Part shown: piece by piece, positions 20,438 to 28,747 of the stretch | How positions within the stretch are numbered: the first letter of the stretch is position 1 | Layout of the letters: the number at the start of each line of letters is the position of its first letter | Translations under genes and position numbers: made by a program | The notes under the pieces: model-generated | What the model saw: the letters and a program-made list of their open reading frames with translations, nothing else | Databases searched by the model: none | Told to the model about the DNA's origin: nothing | Source: Geothermobacter hydrogeniphilus | Lineage (GTDB): Bacteria; Desulfobacterota; Desulfuromonadia; Desulfuromonadales; Geothermobacteraceae | Length of the DNA stretch: 64,000 nucleotides | Reading direction: 5' to 3' | Assembly (NCBI RefSeq): GCF_002093115.1 | Contig: NZ_NAAD01000003.1 | Coordinates: 124,001-188,000 of the forward strand

Positions 20438-20905
20438 ATGAAGAAGATCTTCTCCCCGCTTGCGGTTCTGATTATCTGCCTTGCCGTTCTGGCGGCATGC
20501 TCGACCATGAACAACAGCTTCCAGTTGCCGAACAACCACCCTTCACCTGATGACCTCGGCGAACAGCCCAAGGTCTGCACCAACTGTCATGACGCCCGGG
20601 GGGACATTCCCTTCGAGCGTTTCGTGCATGGTCCGACCTGGGGAGAGAACCACCGCCAGGCTGCCTACCAGGGAGAACGGGTCTGCGCCCTCTGCCACCA
20701 GACCAGCTTCTGCAACGACTGTCATGCCACCCGGGTGGAACTGAAGCCGTCACTCAGGCACCAGACCGATAACGTCCGGCGCATGCCGCATCGGGGCGAT
20801 TATCTCAGCCGTCACCGTATCGACGGCCGGGTCGACCCGACGTCCTGTTTCCGTTGTCATGGCAATCCCAAGGCCGCAGCGACCTGCGTGACCTGTCACG
20901 GCTAG
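20438..20905 (+). CDS. Pentaheme c-type cytochrome lipoprotein
   Basis: 155 residues. The lipoprotein signal ends at a lipobox (LAVLAAC, Cys21), so the protein should be lipid-anchored after export. Five canonical heme-binding CxxCH motifs are present: CTNCH, CALCH, CNDCH, CFRCH, CVTCH, with additional His residues available as distal ligands. Start at 20438 is preferred over an in-frame ATG at 20405 that lies in the upstream gene's end; a CAGGAG site precedes it. Together with the barrel before it and the giant cytochrome after it, it probably forms an electron-transfer unit; the periplasmic versus surface location cannot be told. Confidence 0.88.
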   Translation: MKKIFSPLAVLIICLAVLAACSTMNNSFQLPNNHPSPDDLGEQPKVCTNCHDARGDIPFERFVHGPTWGENHRQAAYQGERVCALCHQTSFCNDCHATRVELKPSLRHQTDNVRRMPHRGDYLSRHRIDGRVDPTSCFRCHGNPKAAATCVTCHG

Positions 20906-20922
20906 AGCCACAGGAGGGAAGG

Positions 20923-23900
20923 ATGATGAAGCGTTTTCTGTCGATACTATTTGCCATATCGCTCCTGGGTGCCCTGCTTTACGGCTGTTCCAGCAGCAGT
21001 TCCGACGCGCCTCTGCTCGGTACCGCTCACCCGGACGGCTGGGTGTTGACCCATAAAGCTGATTACCGCGCCGACCCGGCCAGCTGTACCGGTTGTCATG
21101 GCGGCAACTACGAAGGCAGCGGCAGTGCCCCGGCCTGCAGAAGTTGTCATCTCGGCTCGGCACCGAATTTCTCGGTACATCCCGATCGCTGGTCGGCAAA
21201 CGGGGCCGAGCCATTTGTCGAACATCGCCATTTCCACAATGACGACAAGGTCAGCTGGACCACCTGCGCTACTGCCGAGTGCCACGGCGCCACCCTGAAG
21301 GGCGGCAACGGTTCCGGCCCGACCGGGCCGAGCTGTTTCTCGACCAGTTTCACCAACGACAACGCCATCACCAATGGTTGTCATCCCACCGGGCCACCGG
21401 CACCGCAGTCCCATGCCGGTGGCAATTTCAGTGATCCGGCCAACCATGGGCCCGAGGCCAAGGGGGCCAACCAGAACAACAACAACCAACTGGTCTGTCG
21501 CAACTGTCACGGCAGACCGTCCAATACCTTTGACGGTGGCATGGTTGCCGATCCGAATATCATCAATAATCCCAACGGCACCTGCTCGCAGCTTGCCTGC
21601 CACCCGGCGGCACAGGCGCATCCGACCGAATGGCAGGGCAGCGGCAGTGTTCCCGGGATCGATCCGGCCTATTTCTCCTCCCATCGGACCACCGACCAGG
21701 TCACCCGCGACGAGGCCTGCGTTCTCTGCCACAGGGTGTCTTCCGGGGGGCCGGGACCCAAGCCGGGCGCACCGAGCTGTTTTTCCAGCAACTTCACCAA
21801 TGCCAACGGCACCGCCAACAATTGTCATGCCAACGGCCCCGGTGTCGCGCCCCATCCGACCGACGGCAGTTATCGCAATCCGGATGGCCCGACGGGGCAC
21901 GGTCCTGACGCCAAGGCCAACCTGTCTTTCTGTGCCGGTTGTCATGCGACCAACACCGCGGCGGGAAGCAACCCCCGTTTCAATGTCCAGATCGGCGGTC
22001 TGCTGAACGGCTGTGAAACCTGCCACAAGGCGGGAACGGCGCATCCCGATTCGGACCGTTGGACCTTCAATCAGGACGGGCAGACCCGGCGGACGCATTT
22101 CGCGGCCGGTAATGTCACCACCGCCTGTGCCATGTGCCACAATGTCAGCGTCGGCGACAGCGGCGGAGCGGCCCCGGCCTGTACCGGCTGTCACCTGATC
22201 CAGGGAGTGTTCACCAGCCTTGACTGCACCAGCTGCCACGGTACCCCGCCTGACGGTACGGCGGATCTGACCGGTTCGACGACTCCGGTCGCCCATCAGA
22301 CCACCAAGGCGGGCGGCGGCAACTTCACCGATGTGACCGGTGTCCCGCAGCATGAAACCTGCGCGGTCTGTCATGGCGCCAGGGATGACGGCAATGGCCG
22401 CCTGACGGTCAAGAACAGCAACTACGCCCTGTTTGACCGCAATTCCGCGACTTACAACCAGGGTGGGGATCACCTGGACGGGCAGATCGAGATGAACGGC
22501 CCGGCACCGAATACCGGCGCCGCCTACGACCCGGGAACGGTCGGCTGCGCCAAGGCCTGTCACGCCAACGACAACGCCCATCAACTGCCCAATGTCTCCG
22601 GGCTCACCATCGCCAACGGAGACTACGGAGCGGGCAGCGGCTGCACGTCCTGTCATCAGTATCCGCCGGATACCAGCCCGGTACTCGGCGCGCCGGCGAT
22701 TGTGCCGGTCACCCATCTGTTCAGCGACAATGGCGTCAAGCTGCTCGCCAATCACGACGATTGCGCCGTCTGCCACGGGACCAGGGATGACGGCACCGGA
22801 GCCCACGCTCCGGCGGTCAACTACAACCCCAGCGTTGACCATCAGAACGGCAGCATCAATATCAATATCAACTACGGCTACAGCACCACCACCGGTGGTT
22901 GCGCCCAGTCCTGCCATGGCGACAACGCCAGCCACCGGTTCCCGGTTGGCGGTGGCTCCGGTAATACCATTGTCGAAGGCGATTACGGCCAGTCGGTTGC
23001 TGGCTGCAATGCCTGTCATGGTTACCCGCCGGACGGCAATGCCGACAGTACCCCGGCGGCGCCCGTCAGCCATCTTTTCAATGACAGCGGTGCAGCCCTG
23101 CTGGCCAACCACAATGAATGCCAGCTCTGCCATGGAACCAAGGATGATGGTAACAGCGCCCATCTGCCGACCGGTGACTACAACGTCTCCACCGACCACA
23201 GCAGCGGCAGCATCAACATCAACAGCCAGCTGCAGTATGTTTCCAATCCCGCCGATCCGACCTTCGGCGGCTGCAACAACAGTTGTCACGGCAACGACGC
23301 CAACCATCGCTTCCCGAACAGCTCCGGGTTGCCGATCACCCTTGGTAATTATGGCGGTTTTACCTGCGCGTCCTGTCATGACAACGGCGCCAACGGCGCA
23401 CCGATCGTGAAGATAGGTCAAAATTTACATACCAGCGGGAACTGCGAAGACTGCCACCCCGGCGGTACCCGCGGCACCCTGCATGGTGCCGGAACCCCGG
23501 TACAACCGGAGGTGGTGTTCATTCCCAATAACCCGACCGTCGGCATCAACTACAGCAGTCACGGCGGCATCTATCTCGGCGGTGACGCCACCAGCCAGAC
23601 CACCGAGGCCGAGATCTGCTGGGGCTGCCATGACAGCTTCAATCCGAAAATCAGTGAATGGGGCACCAACAGCACGGTCAATACCGGCCTGGTCGGCTAT
23701 GATTACGGCCAGATCTATGCCGATGCCGGCACCACGACTGTCACCTCGAACTGGGTCAACGCCTGGTGGAAATCGGCGACCCCTGATTTCGCCTACAAGA
23801 CCGGCCAGGTCAGCTCGACCCATTCGGTCAATCCGGCGGTCACCGGCCCCGGGGTCGATAACGTCGCCCAGATTCGCTGTTCCTACTGCCACGATGTCCA

Positions 23901-24876
23901 TGACCGCAACCAGGCTCCCGGTGACAATGTCTCGAACGCGCCCTACCTGCGCGGTACCTGGAAGGGGAACCCCTATCCGGAGGACGGCGCCCCGCAGTCC
24001 GGGCACACTTACAATATTTACAACCGCTATGGTCCGGTGCCGCGCGGGGATATCAGCAACAACGAGACCGGCGGCTACCAGATCGACCAGAATAATGGTA
24101 GACCCAATACTTGGAGCGCTGATCAGTTCGGGGGACTGTGTGAACTCTGCCACGCAAATACCGGCGATCCAAGTTTGAACGGGAACGGGGTATGGGATCC
24201 GGGCGAAATCGATACTCTCAATGAATTCGGTGATCCCGCGCAGGCCTGGGTCGGCACCAATGGCCACTCGGCCGCCGTCAAGGGCGGAGGCGGCACCAAC
24301 GCTGCCGATATCCTCACCGCAGCGATCCGCAACCCGTCAGGGATCGGTAACAATAAAAATGATTCGGGTCGTCCCGACATGGGGTATTACTCTTACAACG
24401 GGAGTCGGGGGTATGGTTTCCGCAGCCTGCACAGCAACGGCTGGCAGTTGTTGCCGAGTCTGGACGGATCAACGGAGAACTATGCTTTTAAAGACTACTC
24501 CTGGCAGGATCTGAACAACAATGACATCAACACCGATACCGGACTCGATACCAGTGTGCATGAGTTCACCTGCTCCAAGTGTCACAACCCGCACGCCTCG
24601 CGCCTGCCGAGGCTGATGATCACCAACTGTCTGGATACCAAGCACAACACCTGGGATGATGATTTCCAGACCATCCCCAACACCAGCAATGGTGACGGGG
24701 CTTCAACGCCGAGCACCGAGAATATCGGTGTCACCTGGTCCAACTCAACCTCGGCGCAGAACTGTCACCGGGTGAAAGATCCGAGCTTTACGAATGCGGG
24801 GGGGGATGGCTGGAACCGGGTGACCCCGTGGGGCGCCGGCGGCGGCAGCGCTCCGGACAACGGAACCATTCCATAA
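20923..24876 (+). CDS. Very large multiheme c-type cytochrome lipoprotein
   Basis: 1317 residues with a lipoprotein signal (lipobox LYGC, Cys22). I count 20 canonical CxxCH motifs, two CX4CH (CATAECH, CSQLACH), three CX3CH (CAKACH, CAQSCH, CNNSCH) and two stretches with CX14CH spacing (both starting SCFS and ending NGCH or NNCH). The alternation of CX4CH/CX14CH and CxxCH matches the Geobacter CxxxxCH/CxxCH repeat family. Residues about 500-820 contain internal repeats carrying CAVCHG, DDGxG, VNYNxSxDHxxGSI and CxxSCHGDNAxHRFP. The C-terminal 350 residues have few hemes and look like a separate domain. An AGGAGGG site precedes ATGATG. Likely an outer-surface or extracellular electron carrier. 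Confidence 0.9.
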   Translation: MMKRFLSILFAISLLGALLYGCSSSSSDAPLLGTAHPDGWVLTHKADYRADPASCTGCHGGNYEGSGSAPACRSCHLGSAPNFSVHPDRWSANGAEPFVEHRHFHNDDKVSWTTCATAECHGATLKGGNGSGPTGPSCFSTSFTNDNAITNGCHPTGPPAPQSHAGGNFSDPANHGPEAKGANQNNNNQLVCRNCHGRPSNTFDGGMVADPNIINNPNGTCSQLACHPAAQAHPTEWQGSGSVPGIDPAYFSSHRTTDQVTRDEACVLCHRVSSGGPGPKPGAPSCFSSNFTNANGTANNCHANGPGVAPHPTDGSYRNPDGPTGHGPDAKANLSFCAGCHATNTAAGSNPRFNVQIGGLLNGCETCHKAGTAHPDSDRWTFNQDGQTRRTHFAAGNVTTACAMCHNVSVGDSGGAAPACTGCHLIQGVFTSLDCTSCHGTPPDGTADLTGSTTPVAHQTTKAGGGNFTDVTGVPQHETCAVCHGARDDGNGRLTVKNSNYALFDRNSATYNQGGDHLDGQIEMNGPAPNTGAAYDPGTVGCAKACHANDNAHQLPNVSGLTIANGDYGAGSGCTSCHQYPPDTSPVLGAPAIVPVTHLFSDNGVKLLANHDDCAVCHGTRDDGTGAHAPAVNYNPSVDHQNGSINININYGYSTTTGGCAQSCHGDNASHRFPVGGGSGNTIVEGDYGQSVAGCNACHGYPPDGNADSTPAAPVSHLFNDSGAALLANHNECQLCHGTKDDGNSAHLPTGDYNVSTDHSSGSININSQLQYVSNPADPTFGGCNNSCHGNDANHRFPNSSGLPITLGNYGGFTCASCHDNGANGAPIVKIGQNLHTSGNCEDCHPGGTRGTLHGAGTPVQPEVVFIPNNPTVGINYSSHGGIYLGGDATSQTTEAEICWGCHDSFNPKISEWGTNSTVNTGLVGYDYGQIYADAGTTTVTSNWVNAWWKSATPDFAYKTGQVSSTHSVNPAVTGPGVDNVAQIRCSYCHDVHDRNQAPGDNVSNAPYLRGTWKGNPYPEDGAPQSGHTYNIYNRYGPVPRGDISNNETGGYQIDQNNGRPNTWSADQFGGLCELCHANTGDPSLNGNGVWDPGEIDTLNEFGDPAQAWVGTNGHSAAVKGGGGTNAADILTAAIRNPSGIGNNKNDSGRPDMGYYSYNGSRGYGFRSLHSNGWQLLPSLDGSTENYAFKDYSWQDLNNNDINTDTGLDTSVHEFTCSKCHNPHASRLPRLMITNCLDTKHNTWDDDFQTIPNTSNGDGASTPSTENIGVTWSNSTSAQNCHRVKDPSFTNAGGDGWNRVTPWGAGGGSAPDNGTIP

Positions 24877-24887
24877 GGAGGGAGAAG

Positions 24888-24947
24888 ATGATGAAGAAAT
24901 ATCTCAAACCGAAAGTCGTCGGCAGTGGCAATGTTCACCCCTGCTGA
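24888..24947 (+). CDS. 19-residue peptide gene ending in HPC, downstream of the giant cytochrome
   Basis: The frame reads MMKKYLKPKVVGSGNVHPC then TGA. An AAGGAGGGAG ribosome-binding site overlaps the cytochrome stop codon, 6 bases before the ATG, so translational coupling is likely. The peptide is basic at the N-terminus, has a Gly-Ser-Gly turn and ends in a lone Cys; a strong hairpin begins 8 bases after the stop, closing the operon. Short peptides of this kind in Geobacter relatives have been proposed as substrates of radical SAM/SPASM maturases (geopeptide-type); that link is from memory and unproven, and no SPASM maturase lies next to it here. Too short for conventional gene callers. Confidence 0.65.
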   Translation: MMKKYLKPKVVGSGNVHPC

Positions 24948-24955
24948 GAGATGAA

Positions 24956-24990
24956 GAAGGGGGCGGGTACCTGTGGTGCCCGCCCCCTTC
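24956..24990 (+). terminator. Strong hairpin closing the cytochrome operon, shared with tatA
   Basis: A 16-bp stem (GAAGGGGGCGGGTACC / GGTGCCCGCCCCCTTC, one G-T pair) with a TGT loop. The following ATTATTATGTTGTCGTTTT is only moderately T-rich. It lies between two convergent units, so it may stop transcription from both sides. Confidence 0.75.
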
Positions 24991-25028
24991 GATTATTATG
25001 TTGTCGTTTTCCTCGGTGTGCAGTCGGA

Positions 25029-25241
25029 TTAGTCTTTCTTCTCCGGTTTGTCGGCGGGTTTCTGGCCGCCGAGGAACCGTTCCAGCAGCCCCGTCGGGCT
25101 GAGAACGCTGCGCTTGGCCTCATCGACCTTCTTCACCGTGCCGAAGATCTTGCCCGCCATCGCCCCGGCCCGCCCCGGGCCGAAGACCAGCACCAGGATC
25201 AGGACGAGTATTCCGATTTCCATCCAGCCGAGTCCAAACAT
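25029..25241 (-). CDS. tatA: Twin-arginine translocase TatA/TatE-type subunit
   Basis: 70 residues: a short periplasmic start (MFGLGWMEIG), one membrane helix (ILVLILVLVFGPGRAG), a hinge and an amphipathic helix, then a charged Lys-rich tail. This is the TatA/B architecture; the FGPGRAGAMAG hinge fits TatA/E. TatA multimers form the channel for folded proteins exported with TatBC. No tatC lies adjacent, so partners must be elsewhere. It converges on the cytochrome operon. An AGGATG sequence precedes the start. Confidence 0.88.
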   Translation of the reverse strand: MFGLGWMEIGILVLILVLVFGPGRAGAMAGKIFGTVKKVDEAKRSVLSPTGLLERFLGGQKPADKPEKKD

Positions 25242-25343
25242 GACCGCATCCTAGCCCAGACGGGGGCAACTGGCAAGGATGGACATCCGGATTTCTTTGC
25301 GTTATCCTGACTGCAATTGTCAGCTATTGGTTTGAAAATCTTT

Positions 25344-25456
25344 GGCCACCAAGACACCAAGGACGCCAAGAAAACCTTTTTTAACGGAGATACGCAGAGC
25401 AGGAGAGGGTGGATGTTAAACAGGTTTTGACTTTCTTGGCGCCCTTGGCGTCTTGA
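25344..25456. repeat. Dispersed CTTGGCGTCTTGG-type repeats
   Basis: GGCCACCAAGACACCAAGG followed by ACGCCAAGAAAA on the + strand, and CTTTCTTGGCGCCCTTGGCG followed by TCTTGAGCG 80 bases later in the opposite sense, form an inverted pair. Similar segments lie near 16965, 26573 and 36235. They resemble the common low-complexity intergenic repeats of this lineage; no gene content. Confidence 0.6.
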
Positions 25457-25500
25457 GCGAACAGCGTGAGCGGGCGGCTCATGAATCAAGGAATTTCTTC

Positions 25501-26562
25501 ATGAATATCGAACAGATGAAGCTGGTTCTCAAGGAGATGCTGGCGAAAACCGACCTGACACCCTGCGTTGTGGGGCACCGCGGGGTCGGCAAAACGGCCG
25601 GGATCATCCAGGCGGTCAGGGATCTTGAACGCGACTATGTCTCGTTGCGTCTCGGTCAGATGGAGGTTGGCGACCTGGTCGGCATTCCCTGGCGGGATGG
25701 CGACACCATGCACTGGTCGCGTCCCTCCTGGTGGCCCGGGGATGACGCGCCGCCGACCGTGGTCCATTGCGACGAACTCAACCGTGCCCAGCAGGAGGAT
25801 ACCCTGCAGGCGATCTTTCAGTTCGTCGAACCGCCGGCCGAGGGGATGCGCCGGGCGCTGCACACCCATCGGCTCGATCCGAAGCACCGGGTGGTGGTCT
25901 CCATCAATCCGCCCGACGGCAGTTACCAGGTGGCGACCCTCGACCGCGCCCTGCTGGATCGCATGGTGCTGATCTATGTCGAGACCGATTACCGGTGCTG
26001 GGCGCGTCATGCCCGCAGCCGGGATTTCGACGGCGATGTGCAGCAGTTTCTCTCTGCCAGTCCGGCGCTGCTGGCGCGGCAGGGCAGTCCCCTTGACCTG
26101 CAGGTGGAACCGACCGAACGGGCCTGGGAGATGGTCAGCACCCTGAAAAAACACTGTCGCCTGCCGCGGGAACTGGAGATGGAGGTTTATGCCGGTATCA
26201 TCGGGCAGGAGGCGGCAGTGGCTTTTATGCAGTGGTGCCGTGAAAGGAAGGATCGCCCGGTGACCGGACGGGAAATCCTGGAGAACTGGGACAAGGTGGC
26301 CGAACGTGTCAGGGGACAGCGCCACGACCTGCTGGCGGCGACCCTCAGCGACCTGGTCAGCACCCTGGAAACCTCTCCGGAGCTGGATGAAACCGGCGAG
26401 GCCAACCTGGTCGCCTGCATCGCGGTGCTGCCACGCGATCTGCGGTTCGGGCTGGTCAAGTCGCTGCTGAAGATTCCTGCCGTCGCCGCTATTCTCGCCA
26501 GGGACGAACACGACGCGGTGGTGTATGACGCTATTGCGGCCTTGAGTCGAGAGGCCTCTTGA
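25501..26562 (+). CDS. MoxR-type AAA+ ATPase
   Basis: 353 residues from the ATG at 25501, which has an AAGGA site 8 bases upstream. Walker A GHRGVGKT at about 25-32, Walker B VVHCDELNRA near 101-110, and sensor region SINPPDGSY. MoxR ATPases act as chaperones with VWA-domain partners, and the next gene encodes such a protein, so the two probably work together. The target is unknown. The 150-base gap to the VWA gene contains only repeat fragments. Confidence 0.88.
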   Translation: MNIEQMKLVLKEMLAKTDLTPCVVGHRGVGKTAGIIQAVRDLERDYVSLRLGQMEVGDLVGIPWRDGDTMHWSRPSWWPGDDAPPTVVHCDELNRAQQEDTLQAIFQFVEPPAEGMRRALHTHRLDPKHRVVVSINPPDGSYQVATLDRALLDRMVLIYVETDYRCWARHARSRDFDGDVQQFLSASPALLARQGSPLDLQVEPTERAWEMVSTLKKHCRLPRELEMEVYAGIIGQEAAVAFMQWCRERKDRPVTGREILENWDKVAERVRGQRHDLLAATLSDLVSTLETSPELDETGEANLVACIAVLPRDLRFGLVKSLLKIPAVAAILARDEHDAVVYDAIAALSREAS

Positions 26563-26714
26563 GTTTGAGGGCCGCCAAGGCGCGAAGACGCCAGGAAAAT
26601 CAAAAATCAGGGGCGGCTCCTTTCTTTGTCGGGACGACTGCGACTCTGCGCCTCTGCGCGAGACATGCGTTCTCCGTGGTAACCCAAAACAGGGCGCTGT
26701 CCCTGGTTTAAGTC

Positions 26715-27908
26715 ATGGAACTTCTGCAGAATGCCATCATCCGCCTGCTGAAAAAGCGCCCCTTTTACGGCCAGCTGCTGCTCGCCTGCGACCGTCGCGG
26801 CGGGGATGCCGAGAGCTTCGGCCTGCATCTGCAGAACGGCACCCCGGTCCTGACTTGCGGCGACGACGTCCTGGTTCAACATCCTCCGGACGTGCAGGAG
26901 GCACTGTTTGAGCATCTGCTGCTGCACCTTCTGCACCTCCATCCGCTGCGCGGCAAGGGACGCCATCCGCTGGTCTGGGCTATCGCCTGCGACCTGGCGA
27001 TCAATCCGGCCATAGAGAACCTTCCAGACTACGCCACCCTGCCGGCACAATATGACCTGCCGGACGGCCTGGCGGCCGAGGAGTATGAACAACTTCTTCT
27101 GCGTCGTTTCGGGCTCGGCAACCAGCGCGGCGAGGGGGAGGGAGAGGCTGACCGGAGCGCCCAGGGGAGCGAGGCTGCCGGCGAAGGGGATGCCGAGCAG
27201 GAACTGGCGCGGGCCGCGCAGGAGCGTAACCGGCTTGATGACCACCGCGACTGGCCGGAGGCGGACAGCACCCCGCGGCGACTGGCGGAACAGGTGGTGC
27301 GGCAACTGGTGCGCGATGCTCATCGTAAAAGCGACGGCGCGGTGCCGGCGGGGCTTGAGGCCCTTGTCGCCGACTATCTCGCGCCGCCGGCCATTCCCTG
27401 GCGCGAGGTGCTGCGCCAGTTTGTCGCCACTGCCGGCCGGGTCGGCCGGAGCGGTACCTGGAAACGCGAGCATCGCCGTTTCGGACATGAGACTCCCGGG
27501 CAACGCAAGCGACGGCGGCTCAACCTGCTGGTCGGCATCGATGTGTCCGATTCGACCATGGCGCCCGAACTCCGTGAAAGTTTTGCCCGGGAACTGCTGC
27601 AGATTGCCCGCGGTCGTGACAGCCTGCTGACGGTTCTCTACAGCGGCAGCCGTATCCAGCAGATCAGGCGTTTTTCCAGCAGCAACGCGGTTCACGAGGT
27701 CTTCCATGGCGGCGGTTTCACCGATCTGCGCCCGGTGTTCGACTATGCCCGCGAGATGCGGCCGCAACCGGCAGCCATCATCTACCTGACCGACGGTTAC
27801 GGCGAGGCACCGGAAACAATGACAATCCCCACCCTCTGGGTGTTGACCGCCGACGGTCGCAAGCCGGCCGACTGGGGAGTGGAACTGCGTTTGGGGGATG
27901 AGACGTGA
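26715..27908 (+). CDS. VWA-like protein with degenerate metallopeptidase domain (DUF2201-like)
   Basis: 397 residues. The N-terminal half matches the putative metallopeptidase domain paired with VWA in COG3864-type proteins (EHLLLHLLHLHP, then WAIACDLAINPAI), but the zincin motif reads HLLLH at about 67-71, with Leu in place of the catalytic Glu of HExxH, so peptidase activity is doubtful. A charged linker at about 137-185 precedes the VWA half, whose metal-ion site DVSDS lies at about 276-280. The protein probably acts with the MoxR ATPase upstream. The stop codon lies at the edge of a GAGATGG tandem repeat. Confidence 0.85.
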   Translation: MELLQNAIIRLLKKRPFYGQLLLACDRRGGDAESFGLHLQNGTPVLTCGDDVLVQHPPDVQEALFEHLLLHLLHLHPLRGKGRHPLVWAIACDLAINPAIENLPDYATLPAQYDLPDGLAAEEYEQLLLRRFGLGNQRGEGEGEADRSAQGSEAAGEGDAEQELARAAQERNRLDDHRDWPEADSTPRRLAEQVVRQLVRDAHRKSDGAVPAGLEALVADYLAPPAIPWREVLRQFVATAGRVGRSGTWKREHRRFGHETPGQRKRRRLNLLVGIDVSDSTMAPELRESFARELLQIARGRDSLLTVLYSGSRIQQIRRFSSSNAVHEVFHGGGFTDLRPVFDYAREMRPQPAAIIYLTDGYGEAPETMTIPTLWVLTADGRKPADWGVELRLGDET

Positions 27909-27940
27909 GATGGGAGATGGGAGATGGGAGATGGGAGATG
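27907..27940 (+). repeat. GAGATGG heptamer array
   Basis: Nearly five tandem copies of a 7-base unit GAGATGG. The first overlaps the stop codon of the VWA gene and the last contains the likely start codon of the next gene, whose ribosome-binding sequence GGGAG is supplied by the repeat. The same unit forms a 16-copy array at 46774. Confidence 0.85.
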
Positions 27941-28342
27941 CAGCAGACTGAAGCGATGACGGAAGACTCGGTCCGTGAACTGGTCGAAGCCGCCGGGGCG
28001 CGGGTGATGTCGCGCGGCGGCCGGACGGAGCATTATGGTTCGCCGCGGGAATTTTCCTTCGAGGTCAAGGCGGTGTTTGCCAACGGCCTGGCACTGCATA
28101 TTATTGCCCGCCAGTACAATTACCGTGACCCCTGGGAGGCCGAGGGGCGGGTCAACGACCTGGTCGACGTGGCGCTGATTCAGGGCGGCGGTCCAACCTG
28201 TCTGCCGAAAGGACATTCCTGGTTCCAGGGGCGGGACGAAGAGGAAGGAGTCGACTGGCCGGGATTGCGGCAGATCGTCGAAGTGGTCAGCGGGCTTAAT
28301 CCGAAGGTTATAGAACTACAGCGACTGACCGGCGATTTGTGA
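27938..28342 (+). CDS. Small conserved-looking protein downstream of MoxR-VWA pair
   Basis: 134 residues from ATG 27938 (or 128 from ATG 27956); I favour 27938 because a GGGAG from the heptamer array lies 7 bases upstream, but copy-number change in the array would alter this. No signal peptide, no membrane helix. Contains YNYRDPWEAEGRVNDLVD and a mixed alpha/beta pattern with no motif I recognise. Close coupling with the VWA gene suggests a third component of that module. Function unknown. Confidence 0.7.
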   Translation: MQQTEAMTEDSVRELVEAAGARVMSRGGRTEHYGSPREFSFEVKAVFANGLALHIIARQYNYRDPWEAEGRVNDLVDVALIQGGGPTCLPKGHSWFQGRDEEEGVDWPGLRQIVEVVSGLNPKVIELQRLTGDL

Positions 28343-28747
28343 GGTAGGGGCGGTTCTTTTCCGCCAACTCTGCGTTGCGGTCCTCTTCGCTTGTGCGACG
28401 TAGCTGCCGCTACGCCTCCGCACTCATCGGACCGCGCCTTGATTTGACGAAAAATCCCTCGCCCTTGAACCGGTGGGGAAGGGTGAAGCGGTCGTTCTTC
28501 GTAGAAGGCAGTGCGGGAGCGGTTCTTTTCCGCCAACTTAAGCGTTGTGGCCCTGCGACATAGCTGCCGTGTTCATCGGGACAGACAAACCGAAAAGCGG
28601 CCTCGCGCCCGTTCGCTTCCGCTCACTCGAGACGCAGAGAGCGCGGAGAAGGTCATGGTGGGATGTTTCTCTCTGTGATCTCTGCGTCTTGAGCGAATGC
28701 AATGAACGGGCGTGAGACACGGGGTTCAGGTTTTGGCTTTTGGTGGC
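28343..28747. other. Repeat-rich gap between convergent units
   Basis: 405 bases without a gene. It holds a full palindrome copy (28347-28465), a left half-copy starting at 28514 and broken off near 28580, and CTCTGCGTCTTGAGCG-like repeats at 28620-28700. No clear terminator with a T-run is seen for either converging unit. Confidence 0.75.
28347..28465. repeat. Long imperfect palindrome, copy 3
   Basis: Same family as the two elements after ftsZ, with arms GGGGCGGTTCTTTTCCGCC and TTGACGAAAAATCCCTCGCCC (split: TTGACGAAAAATCC, CTCGCCC) and centre CGTAGCTGCCGCTACG. It starts 4 bases after the stop of the preceding gene; the bases GGTAGGGGCGG match those after ftsZ (GAGGTAGGGGCGG). A truncated copy of the left arm follows at 28514-28580. 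Confidence 0.85.

Noticed and set aside
20947-23421. 824-codon open frame antisense to the giant cytochrome
   Set aside because: It mirrors the repeated Gly/Cys/His codons of the cytochrome; its Val/Gly/Ala/Arg-rich translation has no structure and no start signals.
24945-24990. Reading the UGA after HPC as selenocysteine, with the hairpin as SECIS
   Set aside because: The frame continues only into antisense tatA sequence without coding character; the hairpin is a 16-bp stem with a 3-base loop, more like a terminator than a bacterial SECIS.
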